Assembly: GCA_028821515.1 (NCBI GenBank)
Contig: JAPPGA010000055.1
Coordinates: forward strand, 62,001 to 126,000
From: Gammaproteobacteria bacterium
Lineage (GTDB): Bacteria > Pseudomonadota > Gammaproteobacteria > Pseudomonadales > Azotimanducaceae
Direction of reading: 5' to 3'
DNA length: 64,000 nucleotides
The notes under the pieces are model-generated. The model saw only the letters and a list, made by a program, of their open reading frames with translations. It had not been told where the DNA came from and searched no databases. The position numbers and the translations under genes were made by a program. Positions 33,398 to 42,678 of this stretch are shown in pieces; positions within the stretch are counted from its first letter, which is position 1; each line of letters begins with the position of its first letter.

Positions 33398-34612
33398 ATG
33401 TCGCATCGTGCAAAGGTGCTCACGACAGGGGCGATGGCTTCGCTCCTCCTGTTCCTCGGGTCAACCGGCAACGCTGACGACAGGGCCGAGTTTCAGCGCG
33501 TCTACCAAGACTATCAACAACACATCGAAGCAAAGGAAACCTCCGAGGCCCTGGACGCCGCGTCACAAGCCTACACCCTCGGTTCGAAGCTCTTCGGGAA
33601 GAAGAACATCAATACGGCGAACCTTGCCGTCAACTACGCGGTCCTGCTGAACGACTCCGGGGAGTACAGGCAGTCCGGAAGGGTCCTCCGGGGGAAGCTC
33701 TCAGTCCTCGAGGACCACTACGGCACGGATGCGATCGAACTTGTGCCGGCCCTGGTTCAGCTTGGCCGGGTGAAGTTCGACCCCCGCAGGCCCAGGGAGG
33801 CGCTCGAGCACTTCAGTCGCGCGTCCTGGCTGGCGGGCAACCACGAAAACGATCTGTATCGCGCCCAGCAGTGCTACGAAATCGCGCGGGAACTGCTGAA
33901 CCGGGGAGGCATCCGCTTTGCCGAGCAATTCATCCAGAGTGCCCATGCAATCTACGAGAAGAAGTTGCAGGAAAACGACCTTCGGCTTGGACTCACATCC
34001 TTCCACATGGGCATGTGGGCCGCTGGCAGGCGCCAGTTTGAGAAGGCCGCCGAGCATTTCGATGACTCGCTGACCGCCTTCAGAACGGACGAAGCGCCGA
34101 TGCGGCAGATGGAGAAGACGATCCGAATCCGTCTCGTCGAGTTGTACGAGAACATGGAACAGCCCGAACGCGCGACCGAACACTGCCTTGCCCTCGGCGA
34201 GCGGGAGCCATGGTCGGTGGCACCCGCGCCCATCTACAGCGCGAGACCGGAGTATTCCAAGGAGGCCATAGACGACAAGCTATCCGGCGAAGTGTCGCTC
34301 AAGTTCACCATCGACGAGCAGGGTTACGTACGGAATGCAACGGTCACGGAATCGTCCGAGAAAGCGCTCAACGACATTGCGATCACCATGATCCGGAAGT
34401 ACCGCTACCCCCCGCGATTCGAGGGAGGCAAGCCCGTCGTGACCGACGGTGTCGCGTACGTCGCTACGCTCGCCGCCGAAGCGCCGCAGGCGGGGCCCCC
34501 GCCCCAGGCTCGGGATCGGCGAGGACGCAGGGGGGATCTTCCTCGCGCACGCGGATTCCCGGGAAGTCGCGACCCACGCCAGAACGACTATCCGGGCGGA
34601 GTCGACGACTGA
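33398..34612 (+). CDS. Tetratricopeptide-like protein with C-terminal TonB domain
   Basis: A 404-residue exported protein. It has a signal peptide (about residues 5-26) and a helical region with TPR-like pairs (about 30-270, 'EALDAASQAYTLGSKLFG', 'EALEHFSRASWLAGN', 'QFEKAAEHFDDSLTAFR'). A TonB C-terminal fold follows (about 285-365, 'KLSGEVSLKFTIDEQGYVRNATVTESS', 'IRKYRYPPRFEGGKPVVTDG'). The last 45 residues are Arg/Pro/Gly-rich. Unlike TonB it lacks an N-terminal anchor with a proline-rich spacer, so it may be a soluble periplasmic partner rather than an energy transducer. Similar proteins are common near peptidases and receptors in gammaproteobacteria. Confidence 0.85.
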   Translation: MSHRAKVLTTGAMASLLLFLGSTGNADDRAEFQRVYQDYQQHIEAKETSEALDAASQAYTLGSKLFGKKNINTANLAVNYAVLLNDSGEYRQSGRVLRGKLSVLEDHYGTDAIELVPALVQLGRVKFDPRRPREALEHFSRASWLAGNHENDLYRAQQCYEIARELLNRGGIRFAEQFIQSAHAIYEKKLQENDLRLGLTSFHMGMWAAGRRQFEKAAEHFDDSLTAFRTDEAPMRQMEKTIRIRLVELYENMEQPERATEHCLALGEREPWSVAPAPIYSARPEYSKEAIDDKLSGEVSLKFTIDEQGYVRNATVTESSEKALNDIAITMIRKYRYPPRFEGGKPVVTDGVAYVATLAAEAPQAGPPPQARDRRGRRGDLPRARGFPGSRDPRQNDYPGGVDD

Positions 34613-34636
34613 CAGGCCTTTCGGGGCGGTCCCGCC

Positions 34637-35569
34637 CTATGATTCTGCTGCCGGGGGAGACGACCCTTCACTCCCTCCGTCACTGTCGTCCTCCTCGGAC
34701 GCGTCGACACCCAGGTCTTCAAGAGGCATGTCAAGCTGTTCCGCGATGTAGGACGAGATTCCGAACACACCCTCGAAACGGCTGGATGTCGCCGCGTAAT
34801 CGTCATCCGGGAGGGCGAACAGCGCCAATTCGTGCGCGCCCGCGCCGTCCACCACGACAAACGCCGTGCTCGGCTCTTCAGGCAGTTCGGCATCGACGAG
34901 GTCGAGGACATTCAGTCTCCGAAGCCGGTCGACAAACGTGTTCGTTTCGTCCTGGTCGAGTTCGACGCCCTCGCTGGTCCACGCGCCGTCGGTCCAGGCC
35001 AGGGTCCACTCGGCACTTGAGGTCTTGCGGCTGACGGATTGCACTTCACCCTCGGGTTGCAGCAGCGACTTTTGCAGCCAGTCGGACTGTTTCACGCCCG
35101 CTTCGTAGTTCGAGAAACCGATGGCATACACCGGCCCGCCGTCCACGTGGCGCGCATGCACCCTGCCGAAAGTGGGCGATGTCCCGAGGTATATGTCCGC
35201 CAGCGTCTCTTCGCCGGCACCGATTGTCACGTGGCGCTGGTGCGTTTCTTCGACCACCTCGAACCGCCGCATGGCCGACTCGCTGGTCGCCACCGGCCAG
35301 CCGGGACCTGGATCCGACAGTTTCTGCAGGACGCCATCGATCTTGCCGCCGTCGGCCGGCAGCCCGTTCGACAGCGTCCACTCGCGGTCTGCGCGGGTGA
35401 CCGTCACGGTGCTTTCGGCATCGGCCACGGTCATCGTGTCCGCGTTGCCGGCGTCGAAACTGAGGAACACCGGCGGCGCGTCCCCGGGACGCGCCTGCAG
35501 CCCCCACACCAGGGCGACAGCGATCAGTTGCACGAGCAGGACGCCTGCCAGGATTGCCTGCCGGTTCAC
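34637..35569 (-). CDS. DUF4340 domain-containing protein of a Gld-type ABC system
   Basis: A 310-residue protein with one N-terminal membrane segment (about residues 5-25, 'ILAGVLLVQLIAVALVWGL') and a beta-rich periplasmic DUF4340 region ('VTVTRADREWTLSNGLPADGGKIDGVLQKL', 'VYAIGFSNYEAG', 'LRRLNVLDLVDAELP'). The C-terminal tail is acidic and Ser-rich. The GTG start overlaps the stop of the permease fusion gene by 4 nt; an ATG at 35587 is an alternative. DUF4340 genes regularly follow GldA/GldF/GldG-type ABC genes, where the complex is linked to gliding or to surface or lipoprotein export. The exact role here is unknown. Confidence 0.88.
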   Translation of the reverse strand: MNRQAILAGVLLVQLIAVALVWGLQARPGDAPPVFLSFDAGNADTMTVADAESTVTVTRADREWTLSNGLPADGGKIDGVLQKLSDPGPGWPVATSESAMRRFEVVEETHQRHVTIGAGEETLADIYLGTSPTFGRVHARHVDGGPVYAIGFSNYEAGVKQSDWLQKSLLQPEGEVQSVSRKTSSAEWTLAWTDGAWTSEGVELDQDETNTFVDRLRRLNVLDLVDAELPEEPSTAFVVVDGAGAHELALFALPDDDYAATSSRFEGVFGISSYIAEQLDMPLEDLGVDASEEDDSDGGSEGSSPPAAES

Positions 35570-38523
35570 GATGCCGCCCCAAGCCATGCGGTCTGCCGGC
35601 GCCGGCGCCGCGCTCGCCATGCAACATGGAGGACAAATGCGCCGAACACGGCCAATACGGCGACGGCATAGTTGGCATATTCCCAGACCCGCTGCGCGTT
35701 CTCGTCAATCGGGGCCAGGGTGCGGTTGAAATGGCCACGGCCGCGGATCGACAGGAGGGCCTGGTCCTCCACGGCCCAGTCCACGAGATTGGCGATGAAC
35801 TGGACGGAGTTCGCATACCGCGTGCCATCGGGTGAACCGATCATGGCCAGCGTCTGGTCCGCAAGGAACGAACTGGATCCGATGACGACGAGCCTGGCTG
35901 ACTCCGGCGACCGCCCGATCACGCTCGTCACGGCACCGATCTCGTCTTCGGTATCGGCGCCCGCTTCTCCTTCCCCGCCGTCGCCTGCCGCCGCCTCGTC
36001 TTCGTCGGCCGGATCTTCGGCAAGCAGCGGCGATTCCTCGAAGAACGAGTCGAAACGTCCCTCGATCATTCCCGCCAACGTCACGACTCCGACGTCGCCG
36101 GTCGGGACGAACGGTGTTTCGGCGTTCTCTCCCACGCTTGGCATCACGTCCGTCGACGTGGAACGCCATGCCCCGGTTGAACTCTCGAGCAGCGCCGTCA
36201 CCGTGCGGTCCGCGTTCGCTTCTTCGTCGATATCGACCGGGGACCCCCAGGCGAATGTCAACTGCGGCAGTTCCGACGTGGGCATGAAGTCCTGGTTGAG
36301 GCCCCCGTCTCGGACGTCCACGAAGTACGGATAGTCGAGCATGACGAGGTCCGGGAAGCTGAAACCGCCCACCTGTCGTGTGACCGGCACCGGGAAAGCC
36401 GAGTTTGCAGCATCCATGACGAAGGACTTGTCGATCGCGATGCCGTGGTGCGCGAGCCAGTCATCCAGCCCGCTATTCCTGGCCATCGCCGTGAGCGATT
36501 GCCGGGAGAGAAGCACTTCGAACGCGCCGACCGCAACGACTACCGTGCCCCCTCGCATGAGGAACTGGTCGATCGCGAAGACTTCCTTCTCGCCAAGCGC
36601 GCCAGGATCGACCACCAGCAGCACGCCCGCGCCCGCCCCCACGTCGCCGTCGTCGAGGCTCTCTGTCGCGATGTCGAAGTCCACCGCCAGGAAACTGCGC
36701 AGGTTTTCGAACTGATCCCCCGGCGGGGCCGGCATCTGCTGCTGCATGTAGGGATTCGGTGCAGGCGGCAGGTGCACAGCCACCTTCTTCAGCACGCCCT
36801 CCGCATACCGCTTCAGTCCCTCGAGGAGGCCACGCCTCAGGCCGTCGGCATCGAGCGATTCCGGGATGGGTACCTGCACCACCGTCTCGCCATCGGAAAG
36901 CGTCAGGTAGTAGTAAAACGTATTGAGATCAAACAGGCTCGCCGCCATGGGCGTAAACCCGTACCGCTCCTCGATCTCCGACGCGAGCGCGCCATCGCCG
37001 GCATCCGGGTCGTGTATCGAGGACGTGAACTTTCCGTCCGACTCGGCGATCAACTCGTCGAGCACGACATCCAGCTCGCCCTTGAGGTCCACGAGCGCAG
37101 CCGGCAGCCGCTCGTTACGGGAGATGTATCCGGTAAACGCGACGGGTTCGCTGATGGCGTCGAACACGTCGCCACCTCCCCTGAAACCGTACAGCACCTT
37201 CTTGATGGCCCGCGTGAGGTCGTATTCGGGGTTGCGCAACCGGACGTCGAGGTCCGATTCGCCGGTCACCTTGACTTCGATCAGGTCGCGAAAGTCGAGC
37301 ACTTCGTACTCGTCCCCGTACTGGACCAGGACGTCGAAGTAGGAACTCACGAGACTCGACTGGTAACGGTCCGCAACCTGGAACGGCACCGGCCGGATGC
37401 CGTACTTCGAGTTCGCCTCGTCCTCCACATCCGGCGCGGTAGCGGGATCAACCAGTTCGAGACGCAGGCGACCCTCCGCCGCGACTTCGTATTCCGTCAG
37501 CAGGTCGCGCATCTCCGGCACGAGGGGCGCCAGCAGGGGATGCGTCTTGTTGCTGAAATATCCCCGCACCAGCAAGGGTTCCTGAAGCTGCGAAAGGTAG
37601 GAACGGGTGGCGTCGGAAATCGAAAACTGCCTGCCCTCGGTGACATCCCATCGTAGCGCCCCGAAACCCGCGAGCCAGAAGTTGGCGGCGATGAGGTTGA
37701 GAGCAACCAGCGCAGTCAGCCGCTGGGCGTTACGGTGCCGCCCTTCCGGGCCGTCGTCAGCCCAGCCGTGGCTTTCGATGGCGTAGACATTCAGCGCCAG
37801 GAAGACCCCGACGATCGACACGTAGTAGTAGAGGTCGCCCAGGTCGAGAACCCCCCGCGTTATGGACTCGAAGCGCGATCCCGCCCCGAGTGCGCGCAGG
37901 ACATCTCCGACTTCGTTGTCAAACAGCTCCGCGATAAACGGGCTTCCCACGAGGTAGAACGCGCCGCAGGAGAACGTGGCGAGGATCAGCGCGACAATCT
38001 GGTTGTCGGTCTTCGCGCTGACAAAGAGGCCGATGGAGAGGTAAGCCGCGCCGAGCAGGAGTGCCGCAACATAGCCGGCGAAAACCGGGCCCCAGTCCAG
38101 GTCTCCGAGGAACGCGACCGTGATGGCCAGCGGCAGGGTCAGCGCCAGGGCCACCGCCAGCAGCGCCCAGCAGGCGAGGAACTTGCCGGCGGCGAACTGC
38201 CAGGCGCTCGCCGGCACGGTGACCACGAACTCGAGCGTGCCGATGCGGCGCTCTTCGCTCCACATGCGCATCGTCAGCGCGGCGGCCAGGAACACGAGCA
38301 GGATCGGCAACCATTCGAACATCGGGCGTACGTCCGCGATGTTGCGTGCGAAAAATGCCTCGCCCCAGAAGAACACGAACAGCGTTACGCCCAGGTACGC
38401 GAGCAGGAACAGGTACCCGATGGGCGAACCGAAGAAGAGCGCCAGTTCCTTGCGGACGATCGCGCCCACCGTATCCCACGGCCAGCGTGCCAGGCTCTTT
38501 CCATCCACGTCGTTATCAGACAT
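35566..38523 (-). CDS. GldF-GldG fusion: ABC-2 permease joined to Gldg-type auxiliary protein
   Basis: A 985-residue membrane protein. The first roughly 245 residues are an ABC-2 permease with six hydrophobic segments ('ELALFFGSPIGYLFLLAYLGVTLFVFFWGEAFF', 'RMWSEERRIGTLEFVVTVPAS'). From about 260 a GldG-like part follows: a membrane segment, 'GRQFSISDATRSYLSQLQEPLLVRGYFS', and a long IFT52-like extracytoplasmic domain with an acidic Glu/Asp/Gly insert near 880. A final membrane helix ('AVAVLAVFGAFVLHVAW') and an Arg-rich tail close it. In Bacteroidetes these are usually two genes; the fused form is known in proteobacteria. The ATG overlaps the ATPase stop. Confidence 0.9.
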   Translation of the reverse strand: MSDNDVDGKSLARWPWDTVGAIVRKELALFFGSPIGYLFLLAYLGVTLFVFFWGEAFFARNIADVRPMFEWLPILLVFLAAALTMRMWSEERRIGTLEFVVTVPASAWQFAAGKFLACWALLAVALALTLPLAITVAFLGDLDWGPVFAGYVAALLLGAAYLSIGLFVSAKTDNQIVALILATFSCGAFYLVGSPFIAELFDNEVGDVLRALGAGSRFESITRGVLDLGDLYYYVSIVGVFLALNVYAIESHGWADDGPEGRHRNAQRLTALVALNLIAANFWLAGFGALRWDVTEGRQFSISDATRSYLSQLQEPLLVRGYFSNKTHPLLAPLVPEMRDLLTEYEVAAEGRLRLELVDPATAPDVEDEANSKYGIRPVPFQVADRYQSSLVSSYFDVLVQYGDEYEVLDFRDLIEVKVTGESDLDVRLRNPEYDLTRAIKKVLYGFRGGGDVFDAISEPVAFTGYISRNERLPAALVDLKGELDVVLDELIAESDGKFTSSIHDPDAGDGALASEIEERYGFTPMAASLFDLNTFYYYLTLSDGETVVQVPIPESLDADGLRRGLLEGLKRYAEGVLKKVAVHLPPAPNPYMQQQMPAPPGDQFENLRSFLAVDFDIATESLDDGDVGAGAGVLLVVDPGALGEKEVFAIDQFLMRGGTVVVAVGAFEVLLSRQSLTAMARNSGLDDWLAHHGIAIDKSFVMDAANSAFPVPVTRQVGGFSFPDLVMLDYPYFVDVRDGGLNQDFMPTSELPQLTFAWGSPVDIDEEANADRTVTALLESSTGAWRSTSTDVMPSVGENAETPFVPTGDVGVVTLAGMIEGRFDSFFEESPLLAEDPADEDEAAAGDGGEGEAGADTEDEIGAVTSVIGRSPESARLVVIGSSSFLADQTLAMIGSPDGTRYANSVQFIANLVDWAVEDQALLSIRGRGHFNRTLAPIDENAQRVWEYANYAVAVLAVFGAFVLHVAWRARRRRRQTAWLGAAS

Positions 38524-39421
38524 CGGTGCCACTCACACGGCGGAACACGGTCTCCAGGTCGCGTTTCTCCCGTTGCAGCGCATGAAACGCGATCCCCGAC
38601 CGGACCAGGCGTGCCGCAACTTCAGCGGAGAGGTCGTCGCCTGGCGTGCGGTCGAAGGTGAGGAACCAGCCGCCGTCCGCCGTATCGAGGTCGACCCGCT
38701 CGCCAACCGCTTCCGCCAGGGCCTCGCGGTCGGCGTCCGTACCCACGTACAGGCGTTCGCTTCGCTGCAGGTCGGCAAGTTTCTCGTCCAGTGCGAGTTC
38801 CCCTGCCCGGAGAATCATCACCCGGTCACACACGGCATCCACTTCCTGCATGATGTGGGTAGAAAGGATCACCGTGGCGGACTCCGCCAGGCGGCGGATC
38901 AGGTCCCGCATCTCCTGCGTCTGCGCCGGATCGAGGCCGCTGGTAGGTTCGTCCAGGATCAGGAACCGGGGTGCGTGCAGAATCGCCTGTGCCACGCCGA
39001 CACGCTGCTTGAAACCCCTGGACAAGGTGTCGATAACGGCAAGCGCGTGTTGGTTCAGGCCCGTCGCCTCCACTACCCGGCTAACGGCAGAAGAACGCTC
39101 AGACGCGGGCACGCCCCGAACCGTGGCCGCGAACTCAAGGTAGTCGACCACGGTCATTTCCGAATACAGCGGCACCGTTTCCGGCAGGTAGCCCACCTTG
39201 CGCTGGACCTCCGCTGCATGTTCGGTCACATCCTGCCCGTCTATTTCCGCCGATCCCGAACTCGGTTCGAGGAAACCCGTCAACAGCTTCATGACCGTCG
39301 TCTTGCCGGCGCCGTTGTGCCCGAGCAGACCGACGATTTCACCCTGTCCTATGGTGAAACTCACCGAATCCGCCGCCACGTTTTCGCCGAAGCGCCGCGT
39401 CAGCTCCCGTGCCTCAATCAC
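38516..39421 (-). CDS. ABC transporter ATP-binding protein (GldA-like)
   Basis: A 301-residue ATPase: Walker A 'GHNGAGKTTVMKLL' (about residues 35-48), Q-loop region 'VGYLPETVPLYSEMTV', ABC signature 'LSRGFKQRVGVAQAIL', Walker B 'FLILDEPTSGLDP', and switch 'VILSTHIMQEV'. A roughly 80-residue C-terminal domain follows, as in GldA and other ABC-2 exporters. First gene of a three-gene operon with the permease fusion and the DUF4340 protein; coding overlaps between them imply coupled translation. Confidence 0.93.
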   Translation of the reverse strand: MIEARELTRRFGENVAADSVSFTIGQGEIVGLLGHNGAGKTTVMKLLTGFLEPSSGSAEIDGQDVTEHAAEVQRKVGYLPETVPLYSEMTVVDYLEFAATVRGVPASERSSAVSRVVEATGLNQHALAVIDTLSRGFKQRVGVAQAILHAPRFLILDEPTSGLDPAQTQEMRDLIRRLAESATVILSTHIMQEVDAVCDRVMILRAGELALDEKLADLQRSERLYVGTDADREALAEAVGERVDLDTADGGWFLTFDRTPGDDLSAEVAARLVRSGIAFHALQREKRDLETVFRRVSGTDV

Positions 39422-39612
39422 CCCTCGATTCTTCCCGCCTGGTAGAAGCGGCGCATATTCTTAGAAGGTTGCCCGCGAATTTCAACCCGAGATTGGCTAC
39501 TTGCCGACACCGCCCTTCGCGCGGCCACCGCGGAACTGGCGCCAGACTTCGCCGGCGGAGCCGCGGTTTTGCCGTAGTACCATCCAAAAACCCAACCCAA
39601 GGGATCACGAGA

Positions 39613-40464
39613 GTGCGGGACGTAGCAGGAAAGGTCGCATTCGTTACCGGCGGCGCCAGCGGGATCGGGCTGGCGATGGTGCGGTCGTTTTGCGCCGCCG
39701 GCATGAAGGTTGCGATCGCGGACATCGAAAAGCGGGCGCTCGATGCGGCCGTAGCGTCCTTCGCGCACAGCAACGCCCACGTGATCGGGTTGCGCGTGGA
39801 TGTCACCGACCGGGACGCAATGGCCCACGCCGCCGACGAGACGGAGCGCGCCTTCGGCAAGGTACACGTGGTCTGCAACAATGCCGGCGTCGGTATCGCC
39901 GGGCCCATCGAGGAAGTGTCCTACGACGATTGGGACTGGGTCATGGGCGTCAACCTGCACGGCGTGATAAACGGCGTGCAGACCTTCGTCCCGCGCATCG
40001 TCGCGCACGGCGAAGGCGGCCACATCGTGAACACGGCCTCCCTTGCGGGACACGTAGCGGTACCGGGCCTTTCCGTCTACAACACCACCAAGTTTGCCGT
40101 CGTCGGACTGTCCGAGACGATGCGGGCCGAACTTGCATCGCGAAATATCGGCGTATCCGTGCTCTGTCCCGGCTTCGTCGACACCAACATCTTTACCTCG
40201 GAGCGCAACCGCCCGGATGCGCTCCGGGCGCAGCCGGGTTCCGATCCTCAGCCGATGAATCTCGAAGCCTACGCGAAGTTCCTCGACGGCATGCTCGACC
40301 CATCCATCGTGGGGGACATGGCGCTCCACGCGATCCAGCAGGACGAAGCGTACATATTCACGCATCCCGACATCGCCGCTGGCGCATCCGGCCGACTGGA
40401 AAGCATCCAGGCCTCGGTCGCGCGCTGGCGACAGTACCTTGAAGAGCGGGGATTTCCCGAGTAG
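39613..40464 (+). CDS. Short-chain dehydrogenase/reductase
   Basis: A 283-residue SDR with all canonical features: 'VTGGASGIGLAMVRSF' (cofactor), 'NNAGVGIAG', Ser in 'VNTASLAGH', and the Tyr-Lys pair in 'SVYNTTKFAVVGL'. The acidic residue 'IADIEK' after the second strand favours NAD over NADP. The start was moved to the GTG with AAGGGA 8 bases upstream; the 68 residues before it in the track ORF are non-coding in look. Substrate unknown. It stands alone, divergent from the ABC operon. Confidence 0.92.
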   Translation: MRDVAGKVAFVTGGASGIGLAMVRSFCAAGMKVAIADIEKRALDAAVASFAHSNAHVIGLRVDVTDRDAMAHAADETERAFGKVHVVCNNAGVGIAGPIEEVSYDDWDWVMGVNLHGVINGVQTFVPRIVAHGEGGHIVNTASLAGHVAVPGLSVYNTTKFAVVGLSETMRAELASRNIGVSVLCPGFVDTNIFTSERNRPDALRAQPGSDPQPMNLEAYAKFLDGMLDPSIVGDMALHAIQQDEAYIFTHPDIAAGASGRLESIQASVARWRQYLEERGFPE

Positions 40465-40523
40465 CTCGCGGCTCGATCTGGAGTCGGTCGACGAATCGCC
40501 CGTTGGGACCGCTCAGCGCGACG

Positions 40524-41093
40524 CTACCGCCCCGTCGGCTCGATGCTCCTGCCCGGCCTCAGCGCCCGGACCACCCGTGACCCCATGCTGATCAGCGCCA
40601 CGAGCGTGCTTTTCGGGAGGGTCAGCATCTGCCCGTACCAGTTGTTCATCGTGTCGATGAACGCCATCATGTCCGCGAGGCGCGTCATGGCGACACCACT
40701 CACGTCGGGATCGGCCTCGGCTTCGGCGATGCACTCCTTGAGGGCCAGGCGGACCGGGTCTATTTCACGCGCCTTGCGGCCCTCGGCGATGCGCGTGACG
40801 ATCTCCCACAGATCCGTCTCCGCCTCGAAATAGTCACGCCGGTCCGCGCGAACGGAAACGCGGCGCACCAGCTTCCAGCCGACCAGTTCGCGCAGGGAGT
40901 TGCTGACGTTCGATCGCGCGATACCAAGCTGGCGCGAAATCTCTTCCGCCGTCAGCGCGTGCTCCGACAGGTAAAGCAATGCGTGAATCTGGGCGATCGA
41001 ACGATTGATGCCCCAGTGCGTCCCCATGTCGCCCCAGCGCAGGATGAAATTCTCCACCGCCACCGGCAAACGAGTTTCAGGTGTTTCGGGCAT
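40524..41093 (-). CDS. GbsR/MarR-family transcriptional regulator
   Basis: A 189-residue regulator. A winged helix domain ('IHALLYLSEHALTAEEISRQLGIARSNVSNSLRELVGWKLVRR', about residues 35-80) is followed by helices ('WEIVTRIAEGRKAREIDPVRLALKECI') typical of the GbsR subgroup of MarR proteins. 'WGINRSIAQIHALLYL' is the family's N-terminal signature. The ATG is chosen over the upstream track start because it directly follows a palindrome that would otherwise be coding. It is divergent from the thiolase-like gene and may control it as well as itself. Confidence 0.88.
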   Translation of the reverse strand: MPETPETRLPVAVENFILRWGDMGTHWGINRSIAQIHALLYLSEHALTAEEISRQLGIARSNVSNSLRELVGWKLVRRVSVRADRRDYFEAETDLWEIVTRIAEGRKAREIDPVRLALKECIAEAEADPDVSGVAMTRLADMMAFIDTMNNWYGQMLTLPKSTLVALISMGSRVVRALRPGRSIEPTGR

Positions 41094-41109
41094 ATCAGAA
41101 ATATCTGAT
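41094..41109. promoter_or_regulatory. Palindrome abutting the GbsR-type start codon, candidate autoregulatory operator
   Basis: ATCAGA-AATA-TCTGAT is a perfect 6+4+6 dyad ending one base before the ATG of the regulator. A dimeric winged-helix repressor bound here would block its own translation start region and possibly the divergent thiolase-like gene promoter. Inferred from symmetry and position. Confidence 0.5.
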
Positions 41110-41208
41110 GCAAAAGACACGAAGTCAAACGGGTCCCGAACGGGTCCGAACGGGCCGGAGCCTCCCTTCACGTATCATGCCGTTCGCAAGGCAGCGGGTA
41201 GCAATTCC

Positions 41209-42678
41209 ATGAGAATGAGCGAGACGACTCCGGTCGTAGTGGGTGTTGCCCAGGTCGAGCAGTACGTCGACGACCCGGCGGCGGTAGAGGAGCCCCTGGA
41301 CCTGATGATCCGGGCAACACGAGCCGCGGCCCTTGATGCCGGCGCCCCCGCGCTCCTGACGGGAGCCAGCGCGGTGCGCGTGATTCGCGGCATGTGGCCT
41401 TACGAGAACCCTGCCCGGGCGGTCGCCGAAGCCATCGGCAATCCCGGTGCCGAGACCGGTGTTTCGTTCTGGGGCGGCACCGTCGTCCACCACCTGCTCC
41501 GCACGTCAGCACTCGAAATACAGTCCGGTACGCAACGGATCGTCATTCTTACCGGGGCCGAGTGCGGCGACACCCAGGCAAAGGCGCGCCGCGCCGGCGT
41601 GGAGCTCCAATGGCGGGAAGCGCCGGGGTCACCCGACCGGACCATCGGTACCGAGTTACGGATGCGCCACCGCGCCGAGGCATCGCGCGGGATCGTGAAC
41701 CCGGTGCAGATGTACCCCATCTTCGAGAACGCGATCCGGCACGCGCGGGGCGAAGGGCTCGACGCCCACCTCGAACGCATTTCCCGCCTGTGGGCTGGCT
41801 TCAGCCTTGTCGCGGCGGAAAACCCGCACGCCTGGATGCGCGAGCCGAAAGGCGCGGTCGAGATCCGCACTCCGGGCCCGGACAATCGACCCGTCTCCGT
41901 TCCCTATCCCAAGCTCATGAATTCCAATGAGAAAGTTGACCAGGGGGCGGCTTTGATCCTCACTTCCACCGAGGTGGCGCGACGCCTCGGCATTCCCCCC
42001 TCGAAGTGGATCTTCCCCTGGGTATCCACCGAAGCGCACGATACCCATGCCGTGTCGCATCGCGACAACCTTCATACCTCACCGGGACTGCGCATCGCCG
42101 GCAACCGCTGTATCGAGATGGCCGGCCTCGATGTCGACGACATCCAGCACATGGATATCTATAGCTGTTTCCCGTCCGCCGTCCAGGTGGCCACAGCGGA
42201 ACTCGGCATCGACGAGGAGCGGCCGCTGACGGTGACCGGCGGCATGGCGTTCGCAGGCGGCCCGCTGAACAACTACGCGATGCACGGCATCGCCCGCATG
42301 ACCGAGGTGCTGCGCGGCACCCCGGGCGAGGTCGGCCTCGTAACCGGCAATGGCGGATTCCTGACCAAGCACGCGTTCTGCCTGTTCGCCTCGGAGCGGC
42401 CTGCGCGGGCATTCCGCCACGAAACGCCGCAGGACCGGGTGGACGCCATGCCGACGCGCGAACTCGCGGAGTCGGCCGCAGGTCCGGTGGAGATCGAATC
42501 GTATACCGTCATGTTCGGGCGCGGTGGGCCCGATATCGGCCTGGCCGCCTGCAGGCTCCCCGATGGCCGAAGGGCCTGGGCAAACACCAGGGACGCCGAG
42601 GTACTCGGGGCAATGGTCACGGAAGAGTTCTGCGGCCGCCAGGCGCGCATCGACACGGGCGGCACCGTCATCTTCTGA
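41209..42678 (+). CDS. Thiolase-superfamily protein (acetyl-CoA acetyltransferase-like) with extra C-terminal domain
   Basis: A 489-residue thiolase-fold protein. Recognisable parts are 'PVVVGVAQVEQYVDDP' at the start, 'VHHLLRTSALEIQSGTQRIVILTGAECGDTQ' in the first half, 'DDIQHMDIYSCFPSAVQVATAELGI' and 'GGMAFAGGPLNNYAMHGIARM' in the second. A C-terminal roughly 75-residue domain ('YTVMFGRGGPDIGLAACRLPDGRRAWANT') matches the additional domain of type 1 thiolase-like proteins. The nucleophilic Cys is not in the usual context, so activity as a thiolase is unproven. Start at one of two nearby ATGs. The stop overlaps the RDD gene start (TGATG). Confidence 0.88.
   Translation: MRMSETTPVVVGVAQVEQYVDDPAAVEEPLDLMIRATRAAALDAGAPALLTGASAVRVIRGMWPYENPARAVAEAIGNPGAETGVSFWGGTVVHHLLRTSALEIQSGTQRIVILTGAECGDTQAKARRAGVELQWREAPGSPDRTIGTELRMRHRAEASRGIVNPVQMYPIFENAIRHARGEGLDAHLERISRLWAGFSLVAAENPHAWMREPKGAVEIRTPGPDNRPVSVPYPKLMNSNEKVDQGAALILTSTEVARRLGIPPSKWIFPWVSTEAHDTHAVSHRDNLHTSPGLRIAGNRCIEMAGLDVDDIQHMDIYSCFPSAVQVATAELGIDEERPLTVTGGMAFAGGPLNNYAMHGIARMTEVLRGTPGEVGLVTGNGGFLTKHAFCLFASERPARAFRHETPQDRVDAMPTRELAESAAGPVEIESYTVMFGRGGPDIGLAACRLPDGRRAWANTRDAEVLGAMVTEEFCGRQARIDTGGTVIF

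Noticed and set aside
34470-34612. Frameshift at the end of the TPR/TonB-C gene
   Set aside because: The Arg/Pro-rich tail is odd, but the alternative frame offers no better family match and the TonB domain is already complete.
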